A DNA stretch of 64,000 nt from Diospyros lotus (Eukaryota; Streptophyta; Magnoliopsida; Ericales; Ebenaceae), in NCBI RefSeq assembly GCF_014633365.1, contig NC_068350.1, positions 29,503,119 to 29,567,118 of the forward strand, written 5' to 3'. A program made the position numbers and the translations under genes. Under the pieces are notes generated by a model that saw nothing but the letters and a program-made list of their open reading frames with translations, ran no database searches and was not told where the DNA came from. Below, one piece after another: positions 1 to 12,160 of this stretch (position 1 is its first letter; each line of letters starts with the position of its first letter).

Positions 1-927
1 AAGTTAGTTCTCGAGAGCAAAAGTGCGAAATTGTGTTGAGGGGCCCAAGGGTGTGTACCTTGTGTCGGGGACGTGGCCTCCTATTTATAGTGGAGGAGAG
101 AGGAGAGACGTGCGATAATCGGGGAGAGAATCTCGCAACCTATTTCAATGATTTTACGGCCCATCCAAGAGGGAAAAGAGGAGAGATTGGCCCAAGCCCA
201 CTCGGTCATGCCTTCTTTTGCACTTTTCCTTGGTTCCGTCTTGAGTAGTTCTCGTACCTCAACTTCATGCATGATTTAAACCTTGATTTAGCTCGAATAT
301 GTTAAAACTCAAAAAATTAAAGTTGTAGATAATTTTCTTATCTTTCCATAGGACTTTCAATCACCTCAATCGAAGCTCGTATGATAAAGTTATGCCCCAA
401 AAGCCAAAGTAGTGTCGTACCCATTCGACATAACCGAGTGCGTCATGAAAAGTGAGGGGAGATTGGTCTCCCACCCACTCAGTCATGACCGAGTGGGTCT
501 TCATTCCATTTGATTTCAGGGCTTCTCTTGCCCTTTGTCTTGGTTCGGATCCGTCTTCACTCAAATACTTGATTCTAAGCCTTAATAGTGCAGGTGCATC
601 AACTTAGAGCTCAATTTCAGCCTTGATGCAGCCTAGATCTCTCAAAACTCAAAACATGAAAGTTGTAGATAATTCTATTGGATTTTCATAGGATTTTTAA
701 TCACCTTAATCGAATATTGTATGAGAAAGTTATGCTCAAAAAACCAAAGTAGTGTCATACCCACTTGGCATAACCGAGTGGGTCCTCCCCACTTTGTCTC
801 GGCTCTACCTCTTGCTCCTTCAGCTTGTTTCCTTGATCTCCTATAACCCGTTGGGACTTTGGGCTTCATGTCCATGTCTCGTGACTCTTTTTGGTCTTGT
901 GACTCTCCAAGTTTGTAGGGCATATCA
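1..927 (-). repeat. 3' LTR of K (partial, leaves window)
   Basis: Homologous to 13788-14735 with scattered substitutions. The minus-strand TATA box is the CTATTTATAG block at 81-90, so U3 lies at 91-927 and transcription would start near 50-60. U3 carries inverted repeats of the CACTCGG...CCGAGTG kind around 410-500 and 765-785. ORFs in this stretch show no protein similarity I recognise. Confidence 0.8.
81..90 (-). promoter_or_regulatory. TATA box of K 3' LTR
   Basis: CTATAAATAG on the minus strand; the same block stands at 13868-13877 in the other LTR. Confidence 0.6.
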
Positions 928-950
928 ATTGCTCCCTACTCTTTTACCCG
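928..950 (-). promoter_or_regulatory. Polypurine tract of K
   Basis: On the minus strand a purine-rich stretch (GGGTAAAAGAGTAGGGAG) lies directly before the LTR start TGATATG, where plus-strand priming is expected. The two LTR copies stop matching exactly here. Confidence 0.65.
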
Positions 951-1194
951 GGAGCTCTGGGCGAAAGAGTATCTGGTCTTGTAATCTTTTAAACTTTACT
1001 TCTCTTTTAGTTGCTTCATCTTCTACACATCCTCTCGAGCTTGTTCGCACATCGTGCCTTTAAATTTTTGGGCTCTAGTGATTTTCAATTCCTCTGCAGA
1101 AGTATGAGGTAGATTTACTAGTAAGTTCGCTTTTCATATATGTCGAACTATGCACCGAACAATGAGTTCGATTCTACTCCCAGTTATTGCATTA
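951..1194. other. K internal region between tandem array and polypurine tract
   Basis: Non-coding part of K. I see no domain or repeat here apart from the edge of the 48-bp array. Confidence 0.4.
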
Positions 1195-1671
1195 TGCGCA
1201 GGACAATAGGCTTGCATTTGCTTTTCCCTTGTTTCTGGGCTTTAAGCGGGACAACGAGCTTGCATTTGTTTTTCCTCCCGTTGTCGGGCCATAAGCGAGA
1301 TAATGGGCTTGAATGTACTTTTACCTCGTTGCCGGGCTATGAGCGGGGCAACAGGCTTGAATGTATTTACCTCATTGCCGGGCTATGAGCGGGACAACGG
1401 GCTTGAATGTACTTTTACCTAGTTATCGGGCTATGAGTGGGGCAACGGGCGTGAATGTACTTTTACCTCATTGCCGGGCCGTGAGCTGGATAACGGACTT
1501 GAATGTACTTTTACCTCGTTGTTGGGCTGTGAACGGGACAACTGGCTTGAATGTATTTTCACCTCGTTATCGGGCTATGAGCGGGGCAACGGGCTTGAAT
1601 GTATTTTTACCTCGTTGTCAGGCTATGAGAGGAACAACGGTCTTGAATGTATTTTTACCTCGTTGCCGGGC
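1195..1671. repeat. 48-bp tandem array in K, segment 1
   Basis: About ten imperfect units of 48 bp, each with GGGCTATGAGCGGGGCAACG followed by a CTTGAATGTA-TTTTACCTCGTTGCC block. Because 48 is divisible by three, long plus-strand ORFs appear with a 16-residue period (LECIFTSLSGYERGNG). They are antisense to the element and not credible genes. The array continues at 9251-9480 after the insertion of B. Confidence 0.9.
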
Positions 1672-2219
1672 TGTAACGCCCCGTTTTCCTAGCGCGTTAT
1701 AACTCAAGACAATTCTGGGATTTTTTTTTTAAAAGAAAAAACTATTGCTAAATCATCACTCTTTAAATATATCCCAAAAGCTCCATTCATTTATCTCCAA
1801 GGAGAATCATCATAAATATCAAATGCGGAAGCTAGAATCGAACCTAACATCATAACATTAATCATAATTCAGTGTTTACATCACGGGAACATAAATTTCT
1901 CAACATGTCTTAATACATAATATAAGTTCTCAACTAACATTAACTCTAAAAAGGGTTCTATATCATCATTCCACAAAACGTTCAGAATTCGAAGTAGTAG
2001 AATTTAAATATATGAGCTACATAACATACATTCAACTGATCATACAACTCATCATGCACTTTGCTAACTGTCATTTCATGCCTCATTCATCCTTGTTTCT
2101 GCTACAATCTCCATCTGGAATGTTTGAATACTCCAAAGGCAAAGCCCAAGTTAGATGATGAATCATCTAAGTAAGGGAAACAAAACATTTAATGCTCGTG
2201 TATGCATGCTGTAACACCC

Positions 2220-4858
2220 CTCTCCTAGAACTGCCCGAGAAGAGGTGCTACGGGGAATAAAATAAAACTAACTGATAAACTGAAATTTGATACCATAACT
2301 GAACATCTCAATCAACTGGAATAAAAACTCTGAGTCAATACAAACTAAAAACCATAAACTCTGTCTAAGGGATAATCCCCCAATTGAAATATAAAATAGA
2401 TCTAAATTGAGAAAACACTATAAAACTCAACAAACTCCTAGACATCTTTTATATTGAGTGGCTCCACGTACACACACTATAGACCACTGCTGCTAGGCCC
2501 CATATCTGGTACTCTCCCGCTAGAACCTGAAGGGGTGAAGAGTACAAGGTGAGCTACAAAACTCAGCAAGTAATAAGTTGGAAATAATACTAAAGCTGAA
2601 TCGAAGAATATCGATACTGATAAATACTTACTGAACATGTACTAAGAGATATCATAATCACTGGATTACATTTACAAGATGCAATGCACATAAACTATAA
2701 ACTAAATGTAGGTATACGACTTTGGCTCATAGGCCCACGTAATCTGATAATACATACTTGTCTGATTTGTATCCTGCATACATAAAAACTGTAAGCACAT
2801 ACTGTGGGTAATATGCCCCTAACCCCCTGGTAACCCCCAGGTGGGCAACTCATAAGCTGAGCTGAAACTGAAATTGATGGGATCCCCGCAGACTAAGCTA
2901 CCTGGCACGCATAATGCAATGCAATGCTCACATACATGCTAGCACACGATATGTAGTGCTCCATATAAAGTCATGCTCAATGCTCATACCAAAATGTATG
3001 CACATAATCTCACAAAATAATGTTGATCATGTTATAATAAAATAATGCTGAACATGATATGATCTTCATCTATATATTGGAATACAAAGATTCTATGAAT
3101 TATGATTTATGGTATGGGTATAATTAACTTGTTATACTCTAGCATATAAACTCATTACTGGAAGTTATTGAATAATTTAACTTAATTAAAACTTGAATTA
3201 AACTATTCTAGAAGTTCAATTAAATTTCTGGAAAAGCCATCCGGATATCAAAAAGGATATCCGGATATGATAAAAGACATCCAGATATGAAAAAGGCTAT
3301 CTAGATACACTGACGCTCAAAGGAGAAGCTATTCGGATATGCTAGGATGTATTCGGATATGAACTAGGACATCCGGATATGATTCAGGTCATCCGGATAT
3401 CTCACTGATGCATTCGAATGCTACTAGAGACTATTTGAATATGAAATTCAACTTTTGAGGGAGGCATCCGGATATCATCTTGACCAATCCAGATGTATGA
3501 ACAAACCATCCGAATATCATACTCGAAGAACCTTAGACACATCCGGATACGATACAAGGTATCCGGATATCATTCATAAAAAGCCTTAAACTCATCCGGA
3601 TACAACACGAAGCATCCGGATATCACTCACAACAACTAGACACAACTAGATACGACTCAAGGCATCCTGATACTACTCACAATCACTGCTGGACACATTC
3701 AGATATGAAAATGAAGCATCCGGATATTATTGGGCTATCCAGTTATGAACAAGAGCTATCCGGATATTACTCACAATAGGCACTAGACTCAATCAGATGT
3801 GATACAAACCATCCAAATATATTGCTAAAGCCATCCGGATATGCCCAAGGACCATCTGGATGTCACTCAAAGAAAACTTTATGACACATCCGGATAGCCT
3901 CTAGACCATCCGGATGTCACTCACAAACTTTAAAAAATCCATCCAGATATCAAGAACACATCCGGATGTTTGCAACTATTTTTGACGAACATGAACGAAT
4001 ACAAAGGCCTTGATCTTGAACAAATCTCAATAAAACTACAACATTTTGAAAGAAATCTTGGGAAATTAAATCCCAATTGATATGAAACAACATTAAGGAT
4101 GATTCACTGATATATTTGACTGAATCACTATTAAATCATGCTTGAACTACCATGGAACTTACTGTAAACGCATATATATATACGTATTTGTAAACTGAAA
4201 CTCAACAAGAATACTTGTTTACTCTGGAAACACTGATATAAACCTATAAAGGGAGGATTTACAAGAAGGATACTTGTCTGATAGAACTCTCTGATCGAAC
4301 CCTAGAGCGATCATGAAGACTCTCGCAAGCCTCTGCTATCTCTTGGCCTCTCTGTTCTTCACACGACGTGAAGAAAAGCTAAGCTAATGGGCTATATATA
4401 TAGACATAAAGCCTTAGATCACACTTATTCTACAACTTGGATTCCTTCTCCAAATCTAACTAGGAGACTCTCAATCCAAATCCATCTCATAAATGGATTC
4501 TCATTCTCCTTTAAATACATAATCTCACTTAATTAATAATAATACAAAAATTATTATTAACACTCTCAAATAATAATAAAACTCCAAAATTACCTTCATG
4601 CCCTTGCATTTAATTTCCACAAAATAAATGCCATTCAAATGCTATTTAAATACTATTCTCTCAATTAAAAATCTAAATTGCCACCTTGGCAAATTCCTTT
4701 AACTCCAACATTAAAAAGAAATAAATGCTATTCTTTTCCTTCAAAATCTCTAAATTGCTACATTAAATAATTAATTGGAAAAATCTCTTAATCAAATACT
4801 TCAATAACTAATTAAATAATTCTTGAATAAATACTGGGCTCTCTAAAGGGTCGTTACA
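2220..4858 (-). mobile_element. Solo LTR A (Tekay-like) inside B
   Basis: Begins TGTAACACCCC and ends GGGTCGTTACA, 2639 bp. Flanks CATGC (2215-2219) and TATGT (4859-4863) agree at the central ATG only, so the TSD is weak. A minus-strand TATA (4392-4403, CTATATATATAGC) puts the right side in U3. A GTGAGCTACAAAACTCAGCAAG-like block near 2550 recurs in the LTRs of I and F. The stretch 3230-3975 holds the TCCGGA palindrome array. No ORF of interest. Confidence 0.7.
3230..3975. repeat. Dispersed palindromic-word array ATATCCGGATAT in LTR A
   Basis: About thirty exact or decayed copies of a 10-12 bp palindrome (ATCCGGATAT core) at irregular 20-45 bp spacing. Variants such as CCAGATAT, CTGGAT and TTCGGATAT are mostly one transition away, several at the CG step. 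The position is downstream of the minus-strand TATA, so presumably transcribed (R-U5). Confidence 0.85.
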
Positions 4859-6178
4859 TATGTAATGCACATAACATCATAACTCTCATGTTTGGGTCGA
4901 CTGCACTTTAAGATTACCCGTCATTTTTCCAATCTCTCTGCCAGACCAGGGTGTATGGGTGCACCTTTGACAAAGTAACGGAGCCAATACTTAGTCCCAA
5001 ACCCATGCAACGTGTGACCATGACTCTCATCATGCTCATATGCATATTACATAAATCAAAACATATAAAATGCAATTTACATGACATACTCATAACAAGG
5101 CATGACAACATGATAAGATCATAACACTTGGTTTAGTTGGAAAATACCACTTACCTTGTAAAAAGATAATTTTGCCCCTAACGTAATTTTGCTTCAAAAT
5201 TCGCGTCGGACTTCCAATTGTACTCAATTATGAACCTTGACGTACCCTAACATCATAATTACTTAAAAAAATCAAATTTCTAATTTTTCTCTAATTTTTC
5301 TAATTTCTCCAATTTCCTCCTATTATGTCCTCAAGATTATGAAATCAATACTTTCTCATAAACTTTTCTCAATTTCTCTTCACAATAAATCCTAAAACAA
5401 TATTCCTAAACCCCAAAATTTTTTGATAATTTTAAAATCCATGTTCTATTTATTTCTCATTTTCCCTTTGATTTTCAAGCATCTATTGCCTCAAAAATCC
5501 ATAATAAATACTAATCATGCATTTCTCTTCCAATTTCACCATAAAAAATTCTAGAATATCATTCTAATATTTCTGAAATTTTTAAAAAAAAAATTTGAAG
5601 ATAACTTACCTTCCTGTGGAGTGATTCGGTATTCTTCTATACTGCAATGAAGTCTCGGTTTGCGTATCCAACAACGCATTTTGTCACAAATTTTCACATG
5701 AACTACTAAACCCAACTTATAGGATTTTTCTAGAAATATTTGATATTTTTCTCTATATTCTTTCTTTCTCTTTCTCAAATCTTTCTCTTACTCTCAAATC
5801 CTTCTTTTTTACAACCTTTCTCTTTCTAATTCAAGTTCTCCAACCTTTCAAGTTTTCTCTATTTATAGAGGTTGAATTAAGTTTAGTATAATTGTAGTGA
5901 TTCACTATATTTTATTATTTTATCACATTTTTTAATTATTTTCCCCTAAATCTTACTCATAATCTTTAATTATTTGTCCATACTCTACTTTATCTTCCAC
6001 ATTTCTCCATTAATTCACTCATTATCTTTGATTATTTGACCACACTCTACTTTTTCTCCCACATTTCTCCATTAATTCATCCATTATCTTTGATTATTTG
6101 TCCACACCATATTTTGTCTCCCACATTTCTCCATTAATTCATCCATTATCTTTGATTTTTTGTCCACACCATATTTTG
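4859..6178. other. Middle part of solo LTR B
   Basis: AT-rich LTR sequence between insertions A and C. It contains the B TATA box (5857-5870) and the start of a roughly 60-bp imperfect tandem repeat (CATTTCTCCATTAATTCATC, about 5990-6178) that resumes at 8747. No gene. Confidence 0.6.
5990..6178. repeat. ~60-bp tandem repeat in U3 of LTR B (resumes at 8747-8860)
   Basis: Three to four imperfect copies of a unit with CCACATTTCTCCATTAATTC and ATTATCTTTGATTATTTGTC. Insertion C splits one copy, which proves C is younger than the repeat. Confidence 0.8.
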
Positions 6179-8741
6179 TGTAATACCCAATATTACATGG
6201 TATTGAAAATAAATAATTTTTGATTATTTTGAAAGGATCTCAGGTGGTCCGGGAAGCCCGAAAGTCAATTTCAGGAAATTAATTAATAAAATTATTAAAT
6301 TGATGGCAGGGAGTGCCTCGGGACTTGGATGTCCAAGGAAGAGAGCATGAGATTGGTGAGCATCTTGAGATGAGGTTAATAACGCTGGAATCATTTCGAT
6401 TGGGAATAATTTTTGGAATAATTTCGGTATAAGCCCGAATGGGTGCCAGTCCCGAATGGTTGCAAGGGACTTTCGGGAAGCTGAGGGGACGCTAGGGGTG
6501 GTCCGATTTTGCAAGTAAGGCAATCCTGAGGTGCTTTCGAGTAGAGAAAAGGTCTTATGCAGGCGCAGGGACGAAATCATCATTTTGGAGTAAAAATCGA
6601 TTATTAATTTTGAAAATTTGAGATTATGTGTGCCTTGGTGATATTATTTAAAGCCATGGAGGGCCTAAGTGCAATATATAAAATTTCTCAAGTGAATTTA
6701 TGAGTATATTAGAGGGGCAATGTGTAAACATATATAAGTGTATGTATAGGCATGGGCACCAAGTTTGCTACAGTACCTATTCTCTCTCAAATTGAAATTA
6801 AACTAAAAAACGAGAGAGAGAGGGAGTGAACAAAGAGAGCTGAGGAGAGTGAGAGATTGTGAGAAAGAGAGAGAGAGAGAGTGATCGGGAGAGAGAGCAA
6901 ATAGATTGATGGCAGCCATGGGAGCAACAACGGCGCTGGTTGCAGCGACCATAGCTAGAGCAGAGGCAGCCCTCGGTGGCTCTGCGTGTGGGCTGCGGTG
7001 GCGCGATGGAGGCAGCCGACGGTGGTTGGCAACTGCTTGAGCAGTAGTGGTCGGTAACATCGGCAATGGGAGCCGGAGGAAGCAGTGGCGGAGCTGGGCT
7101 AGCAATGACCATAGCGGTTGGACACGCTGGTGTTGCAGCGCGTAGGGAAGCCAGTAGCTGTGGAGGTGGCTGATGGCCAACATTCGTGTGGTGACCAGGA
7201 GCGACTAGCGGTGATGGTCGCAACTGTAGCGTGGGCTGGCGGAGCCGCGGTGGTGGCAGGCGGCGCATGCAGGAGCTACGCGCGCGTGGGGGTTCACAAA
7301 GAAGAAGAAGAAGGTGTGGGAAGAATATGAATAGGAGGAAGAAGGAAAAGAAAGGGGAAAAAAAAGAAAAATAAAAAAAAGAAAAGAAAAGAAAAGGAAA
7401 TTGGAGAAAATTGGGAAAAAATAGGAGAAAATTCCAAAATATTCTGGAAAATTTCTAGAAATTATTTTGGGGCCTAAGGAACATGCTGGAAGCTCAAAAT
7501 AAGATTTGGGAGCAAGATTTGTGGCCAAGGAGTATCAGCATTTTTCAGAATTTCTCTTCCAAAATTGAATGCAGGTAAATTAATAATTTCTTATCAAATA
7601 TTTGCATATTGTTGGGATGTTGTGGAGATGATGCAATGTGTATAGATGATTGGTTTATACCATTGGTTGAGGTTGATTAGAAGTTGTGGTCGGGTATTGT
7701 GCAGTGTAGGGAAAAAATATAAGCCCTGGTTTAGTGCCTAATGTATGGTTGGGTTTTTGTGTGTGGTTGCATCTAGGTTCAACCGAGGAGGCGGTGATCC
7801 TAGAAGAGCTCGGAGTTCGGGCTGGAGTTCCAGCCGAGGCAGAGATGAGGCTTCGAGCCAGGTAAGGGATGGCCCCATGTGGAGGTGGCCTTGCAAGTTG
7901 GTAAATATGTTTGATAATGTTTTTATGTAACATTTGCATGTAGTGGTTATCACTTGCGTGATGTGAGATCTAGTGGACCTATGGCCATATGGAGGACTAG
8001 TGTGTGGGGGCTGATAGGTTGATGCCTCAAACCTTGGTGGGTTGTGAGGATGAATAGGCCTAACCTCATTTGCATGCATTTGGCATACATAAACATGGTT
8101 ATATTCATATTTACATGCATTGCACCCTTACTGAGTCTTTATGACTCATGAGGTTTACCTCATGTTGTAGATGATGTAAGATTAAATGCAAGCAGGGATA
8201 GTGCTGGGAGACGTTGTGGCAACTAGCAGCGTTGCTTGAGAAGTGTTGTTGTGTATTCTCCTGTATATTCTTATATGTATTCATGTACTTGAATGTAAGC
8301 GTTATTGAGCACTAGAGGTATCTAGTTGTTGTAATCAAAATAGTGTGGTAGATGATTGTGAGTCTGCGTGCTGTATATGTGGCTTTAGTTGTTGAAGCCG
8401 AGTTCGGATCGAGTAAAGATCAGCGAGGTATGTTCTCATAAATCCCCAATACTCAGCGAAGTGTTTGTTGTGCTAGCTTTGTGCCTAGGTCACCTTTGGC
8501 TTGCTATGAGGCGAGCTGGAGAGAGGTGAAGCTCACTCGGGTTTCGAGTCCCAGTCCGCTATGTTTTCTTGTTTGAGTTGGGACCGATTCCTAAATGAAG
8601 CGAAGGGAAGGACGAAGCCTAGTTCCCACTTAGGGCATTTCCTGTTGAAACATAGTCCAACCCTTCAGTTATGGTTTGTCGGGTGAGTAATCCAGTCGAT
8701 TGTTTACCGATGGTGCTCGTAAGTGGGAGCGGGTCGTTACA
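6179..8741 (+). mobile_element. Solo LTR C (D family, Ty3/Gypsy-like) inside B
   Basis: Starts TGTAATACCC and ends GGGTCGTTACA, 2563 bp. The flanks TTTTG (6174-6178) and TGTTG (8742-8746) form a four-of-five TSD, and the B repeat reads through when C is removed. It is collinear with D at 21191-25255 (net 2569 bp) and, in reverse, with T. The GC-rich part 6900-7290 gives overlapping ORFs on both strands, including a 156-codon minus ORF rich in P, S and H. I regard these as composition artefacts. Confidence 0.85.
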
Positions 8742-9250
8742 TGTTGTCTCCCACATTTCTCCATTAATTCACCATTATCTTTGATTATTTGTCCACACTC
8801 TACGTTATCTCCACATTTCTCCATTATTTCATCCACTATCTTTAATTATTTTTTACTTTAATTATTTTCAACTAAGTCTTATTTTGAATAGACTATTCTT
8901 TCATTTAGTCCATAAATTTAAGCCCACTTTCTTAGCCTACTAACTTTAAGCCCATTTACTTAGCCTTTCATTTCTCAACTTAGCCCACTAACTATAAGCC
9001 CATTTACTTATTATTTTTTTTTCAATTTAGCCCACTAATTCTAAGCTCATTTACTTAACATTTCTTTTTTTTTTTTTTTAACTTAGCCTACTAACTCTAA
9101 GCCCATTTACTTAACATTTCATTTTTCAAGTTAGCCTACTAACTCTAAGCCCATTGGTTTTATCAATTATAATCTCTAATGGATGTTTAAAAAAAATATT
9201 TTAAATACAAAAATTAATTACTATTATTTTCAAAATACTAGGATGTTACA
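8742..9250. repeat. Right part of LTR B with ~45-50-bp tandem repeat
   Basis: 8930-9150 holds four to five imperfect units built on AGCCCACTAACTCTAAGCCC and ATTTACTTAACATTTC. It is the start of the LTR on the minus strand. No gene. Confidence 0.7.
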
Positions 9251-9480
9251 TGGGTTATGAGCAGGACAACGGGCTTGAATGTACTTTTACCTCGTTATCT
9301 GGCTATGAGCGGGGCAACGGGCTTGCGTTTATTTTTCCTCCCATTATCGAGCCATAAGCGGGACAATGGGGTTGCATTGAGTTTTTCCCTCGTTGCCGGG
9401 CTATAAGTGGGGCAACGAGCTTGAGTTAGTTTTTCCCTCATTATCGGGCCGTGAGCGGGACAATGGGCTTGAGTTTGTTT
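9251..9480. repeat. 48-bp tandem array in K, segment 2
   Basis: About five more units in phase with 1195-1671. The two segments were one array before B inserted. Confidence 0.88.
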
Positions 9481-9726
9481 TCATTTCCTGAAAGCAAAAC
9501 AAGCAAAGAAACTTTCATAAAGCAATGTGTAATGAAAACGATGACATTTTTTGAATGGTTTAATAAATAAGTGAGTACATCCACTGTTTAATTTTGGGGT
9601 CTTATTGTTACCTTTGATCCCGAAATACGGGTCATGCAGAATTTCAAACAGTTTAGTTTTTCGATGTTTAACATAGGCTCTCTTGAATGTGTCTGAATTT
9701 TTCTCCCAGTTTTCTCTTTAAGGGCA

Positions 9727-11550
9727 TCAATGATAGCTGACCATCTTCCTCCAAGGGCTTGTCCCTCCGTGGCTTGTCTTAGAGGAAAATGAGGAGTCCC
9801 CTGCCATAGTTTCACCGCCCGAGATGACATATATGGGCTCATGAACTGGTTCATTGTCTAGAGGTGGATTCTCTCCGTAATCCCTTCCTCTCTCTTGACA
9901 TCTTTGATTTGATCTCTCCCGCTCTTCCTGTCTATCTTCTCCTCTTTGAGGCTCACTATCTTTGACCTGTACATACCTTCGAAGATATCCTTCATGAACT
10001 AGCATCTTGATCTGATCTCTCAACTCCCGGCACTGGTCAGTGGAATGACCACGAGTTCAGTGATACTTGCAATATTCTCCTCTATTCTTCCCCATGGGAT
10101 GGTCAACCTTTTTCAGGAGTCTAATAAGACCTGACCCATCGATGGCTGCAAGTATGGTCAATCGAGGTTGAAGAAGTCTTGTGTAATGGTGGAACTGGGG
10201 TCGAGGTATATCTGATCCCCTAACCCATCTAGAGTCTTCTTCATCATCGTGTTCCTTTCTTTTTCGCTCTCTGTCCTCATTCCCACCTATAAGTTCCGTA
10301 TGGAGCACGTATTTATTTATTCTAGCAAACAAATTTGTTAGGGATGTTGGTAGGTCCAAAGATAATGATTCTTGTAGGGGAGTTAGCCATATTCCATGTA
10401 ACATAGTAGACACTACCATTGTAATTAGTAAATCATGAACTTCAAGGGTGGCGTTTCGAAATCTATCCACATACTGATGCAGAGTTTCTTTGTTCCCCTG
10501 TTGAATACTAAACAAGTATGCAGCGTCCTTTTTTCTTCGACTATTAATCATAAATGCCTTAACAAATTCCATTCTGAGCTGACCAAATAAAGAGATAGAG
10601 GCCTCAGGTAAACTGTTAAACCATGTCCGGGCATGCCCTAACAGAGTTAAGGAGAAAGCTCGACACATTATGTCATCGTCCCATCCGTGTAATATCATCA
10701 ACGACTTATAGTTTTGAATGTGATCATAGGGATCATCTTTGCAGGAATAAGGGGTGATTTGAGGCATTTTGAATTTTTTGGGCAGTGGCTTCTCCAATAT
10801 ATCTGTAGTAAACAGACATTTTCTGCGTTGTTGCTCCTTCGTGGCTGGGATCAATTTCTTTCATTCAAGTACTTTTTCAACTACCCTTTTCATGTCATCT
10901 CGTATACTTGTTGTTGTTTGGTTTTCAAGTCTTGTTGGTGTGCTAGCCCCAGTTTCATGGTATCTCCGTCTTTGGGGGCTTCTAGCCCTGTTTTCCTTTT
11001 GTGGGCTCTCATTTCTTCGGGGCATGGTATGAGGGTTCTTCCTTGGTGGTGGTGATCTAGGCCTATCCTCCTGACGAGGAGTAGATCAGGAATGAGAATC
11101 GAGAGTGGCCTCCTGGTAAGAATCAACTCCCACCTCGGGCTGAGGCTTAGGCGATGGAATAATCTTTTTCAATCTATCGAGAAACTTCCTTCCAGGCATC
11201 ATTCCTTGGAGTATGCTAGCCATGTCTCGAAGTGCTTGCATGCCCTCAACATGTTACTGTCTCAATGCTTCATACTCTTCCCAAGGGACCGTATGCGGTG
11301 GCTGTCTTGAAGTCCCCGCTTAATTAGCAAGAAGTGATCTTGAGCCGTTGTTAAGCGGAGGTCGGACTGATTGGTTCCCCACTTGTTGGCTTCAGGAAAC
11401 AGAATGATCAACTCCTTGGGGTTGAGCCTTATGAGGGGGCGGAGGTGCTCCTTGTGGGTGAGAATCTGGAATAATGGGAGGCACTCCCTGTTGTTGAGAA
11501 TTCCGTGGTGAGTGTTTCTATGCCTTGAGAGATAGTTCATTGGTGTCCAT
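9727..11550 (-). pseudogene. gag: Gag of element K, broken
   Basis: Gag forms the virus-like particle and packages the RNA. The start at 11550 opens a region rich in Pro, Gln and Arg. The longest open part, 10854-10057, encodes the core retrotransposon gag domain, with recognisable blocks DPYDHIQNYKSLM, RAFSLTLLGHARTWFNSLP and RRKKDAAYLFSIQQ (PF03732 type). A zinc-knuckle-like segment (CKYH, GHSTDQC) follows but is split by a stop next to 10057. The tail ends in PIYVISGG, the usual gag-protease junction, after which no protease follows. Several in-frame stops lie upstream of 10854. It is most like Tat/TR-GAG gags by eye. Confidence 0.8.
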
Positions 11551-11586
11551 GGGTGTTTGTCATTCTTAAGTTGACTTTTTGTCTTA

Positions 11587-11607
11587 CGTTTCCCACAGAC
11601 AGTGCCA
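11587..11607 (-). promoter_or_regulatory. Primer binding site of K
   Basis: Minus strand TGGCACTGTCTGTGGGAA..., two bases inside the 5' LTR end. It begins with TGG, complementary to a tRNA CCA tail, and resembles the primer sites of plant Tat/TR-GAG elements. The tRNA species cannot be settled from the sequence alone. Confidence 0.7.
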
Positions 11608-11740
11608 GTTGTTATTGCCAAAATACAATAATCTTTTTTTGTTTTTTACGTGGGAGAATGTGAGGTGCATGGTTGACCACAGGAGTTTCTAAAGACTTAT
11701 GAGTCTTGAGGGTTCTGAGAGTCAAGTGTTATGAGAATCT

Positions 11741-11900
11741 TGTCGCCAAGGTGCGATAAGAGTGGAGTCCGTCACTAACGTGCACGTGCATTGAGGGTCT
11801 CGTCACCAAGGTGCGCTGAGGGTTTCGTCACCGAGGTGCGCTGAGGGTCTCGTCACCGAGGTGCACTGAGGGTCTCGTCACCAAGGTGCGCTGAGGGTTT
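11741..11900. repeat. 25-bp tandem repeat in U5 of K
   Basis: About four good copies and a degenerate one of CTGAGGGTCTCGTCACCGAG plus GTGCG. Confidence 0.85.
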
Positions 11901-11989
11901 GATGATCACGTGGGTCTAGGTGATGACATGGGTCTTGCTGATCACATGGCCCTTGGTGAGGCTGATGATCTGGTGGAGCTGACAATCTA

Positions 11990-12155
11990 GTAGGGCTGAT
12001 GATCAGGTGACCCAAGATAACCGAGTGACCCTTGATAACCGAGTAATCCAAGATAACTGAGTGACCCTTGATAACCGAGTGACCTTGGATAACCGAGTGA
12101 CATTGGATAACCAAGTGACCTTGGATAACTGAGTGACCCTTGATAATCGAGTGAC
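11990..12155. repeat. 18-bp tandem repeat in U5 of K
   Basis: About eight copies of GATAACCGAGTGACCCTT. Since 18 is divisible by three, minus-strand ORFs with a GYQGSL period arise here; they are not genes. Confidence 0.88.
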
Positions 12156-12160
12156 CTGCA

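Larger units (their letters stand above)
1672..9250 (-). mobile_element. Solo LTR B (Ty3/Gypsy-like), interrupted by A and C
   Basis: Interrupts the 48-bp array of K exactly. Plus-strand ends are TGTAACGCCCC and GGATGTTACA. The flanks CGGGC (1667-1671) and TGGGT (9251-9255) match at three of five bases, as an aged TSD would. Minus orientation follows from CTCTATAAATAGAG at 5857-5870. Removing A and C leaves about 2.37 kb with no coding sequence, hence a solo LTR. Confidence 0.75.

Noticed and set aside
3230..3975. Ordinary satellite or microsatellite
   Set aside because: Spacers between palindromes differ in length and sequence, so it is not a tandem repeat.
6798..7268. 156-codon minus ORF (and 126-codon overlap) in LTR C
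   Set aside because: Lies in the GC-rich LTR leader, antisense, Pro/Ser/His-rich low complexity, and no equivalent ORF holds in D in the same phase.
1672..9250. A DNA transposon with terminal inverted TGTAAC/GTTACA ends
   Set aside because: The short inverted ends are the TG...CA symmetry of LTRs. TSDs of relatives are 5 bp, TATA boxes are present, and there is no transposase.
11741..12155. CRISPR-like array
   Set aside because: Direct 25- and 18-bp tandem repeats without unique spacers, in a plant LTR.
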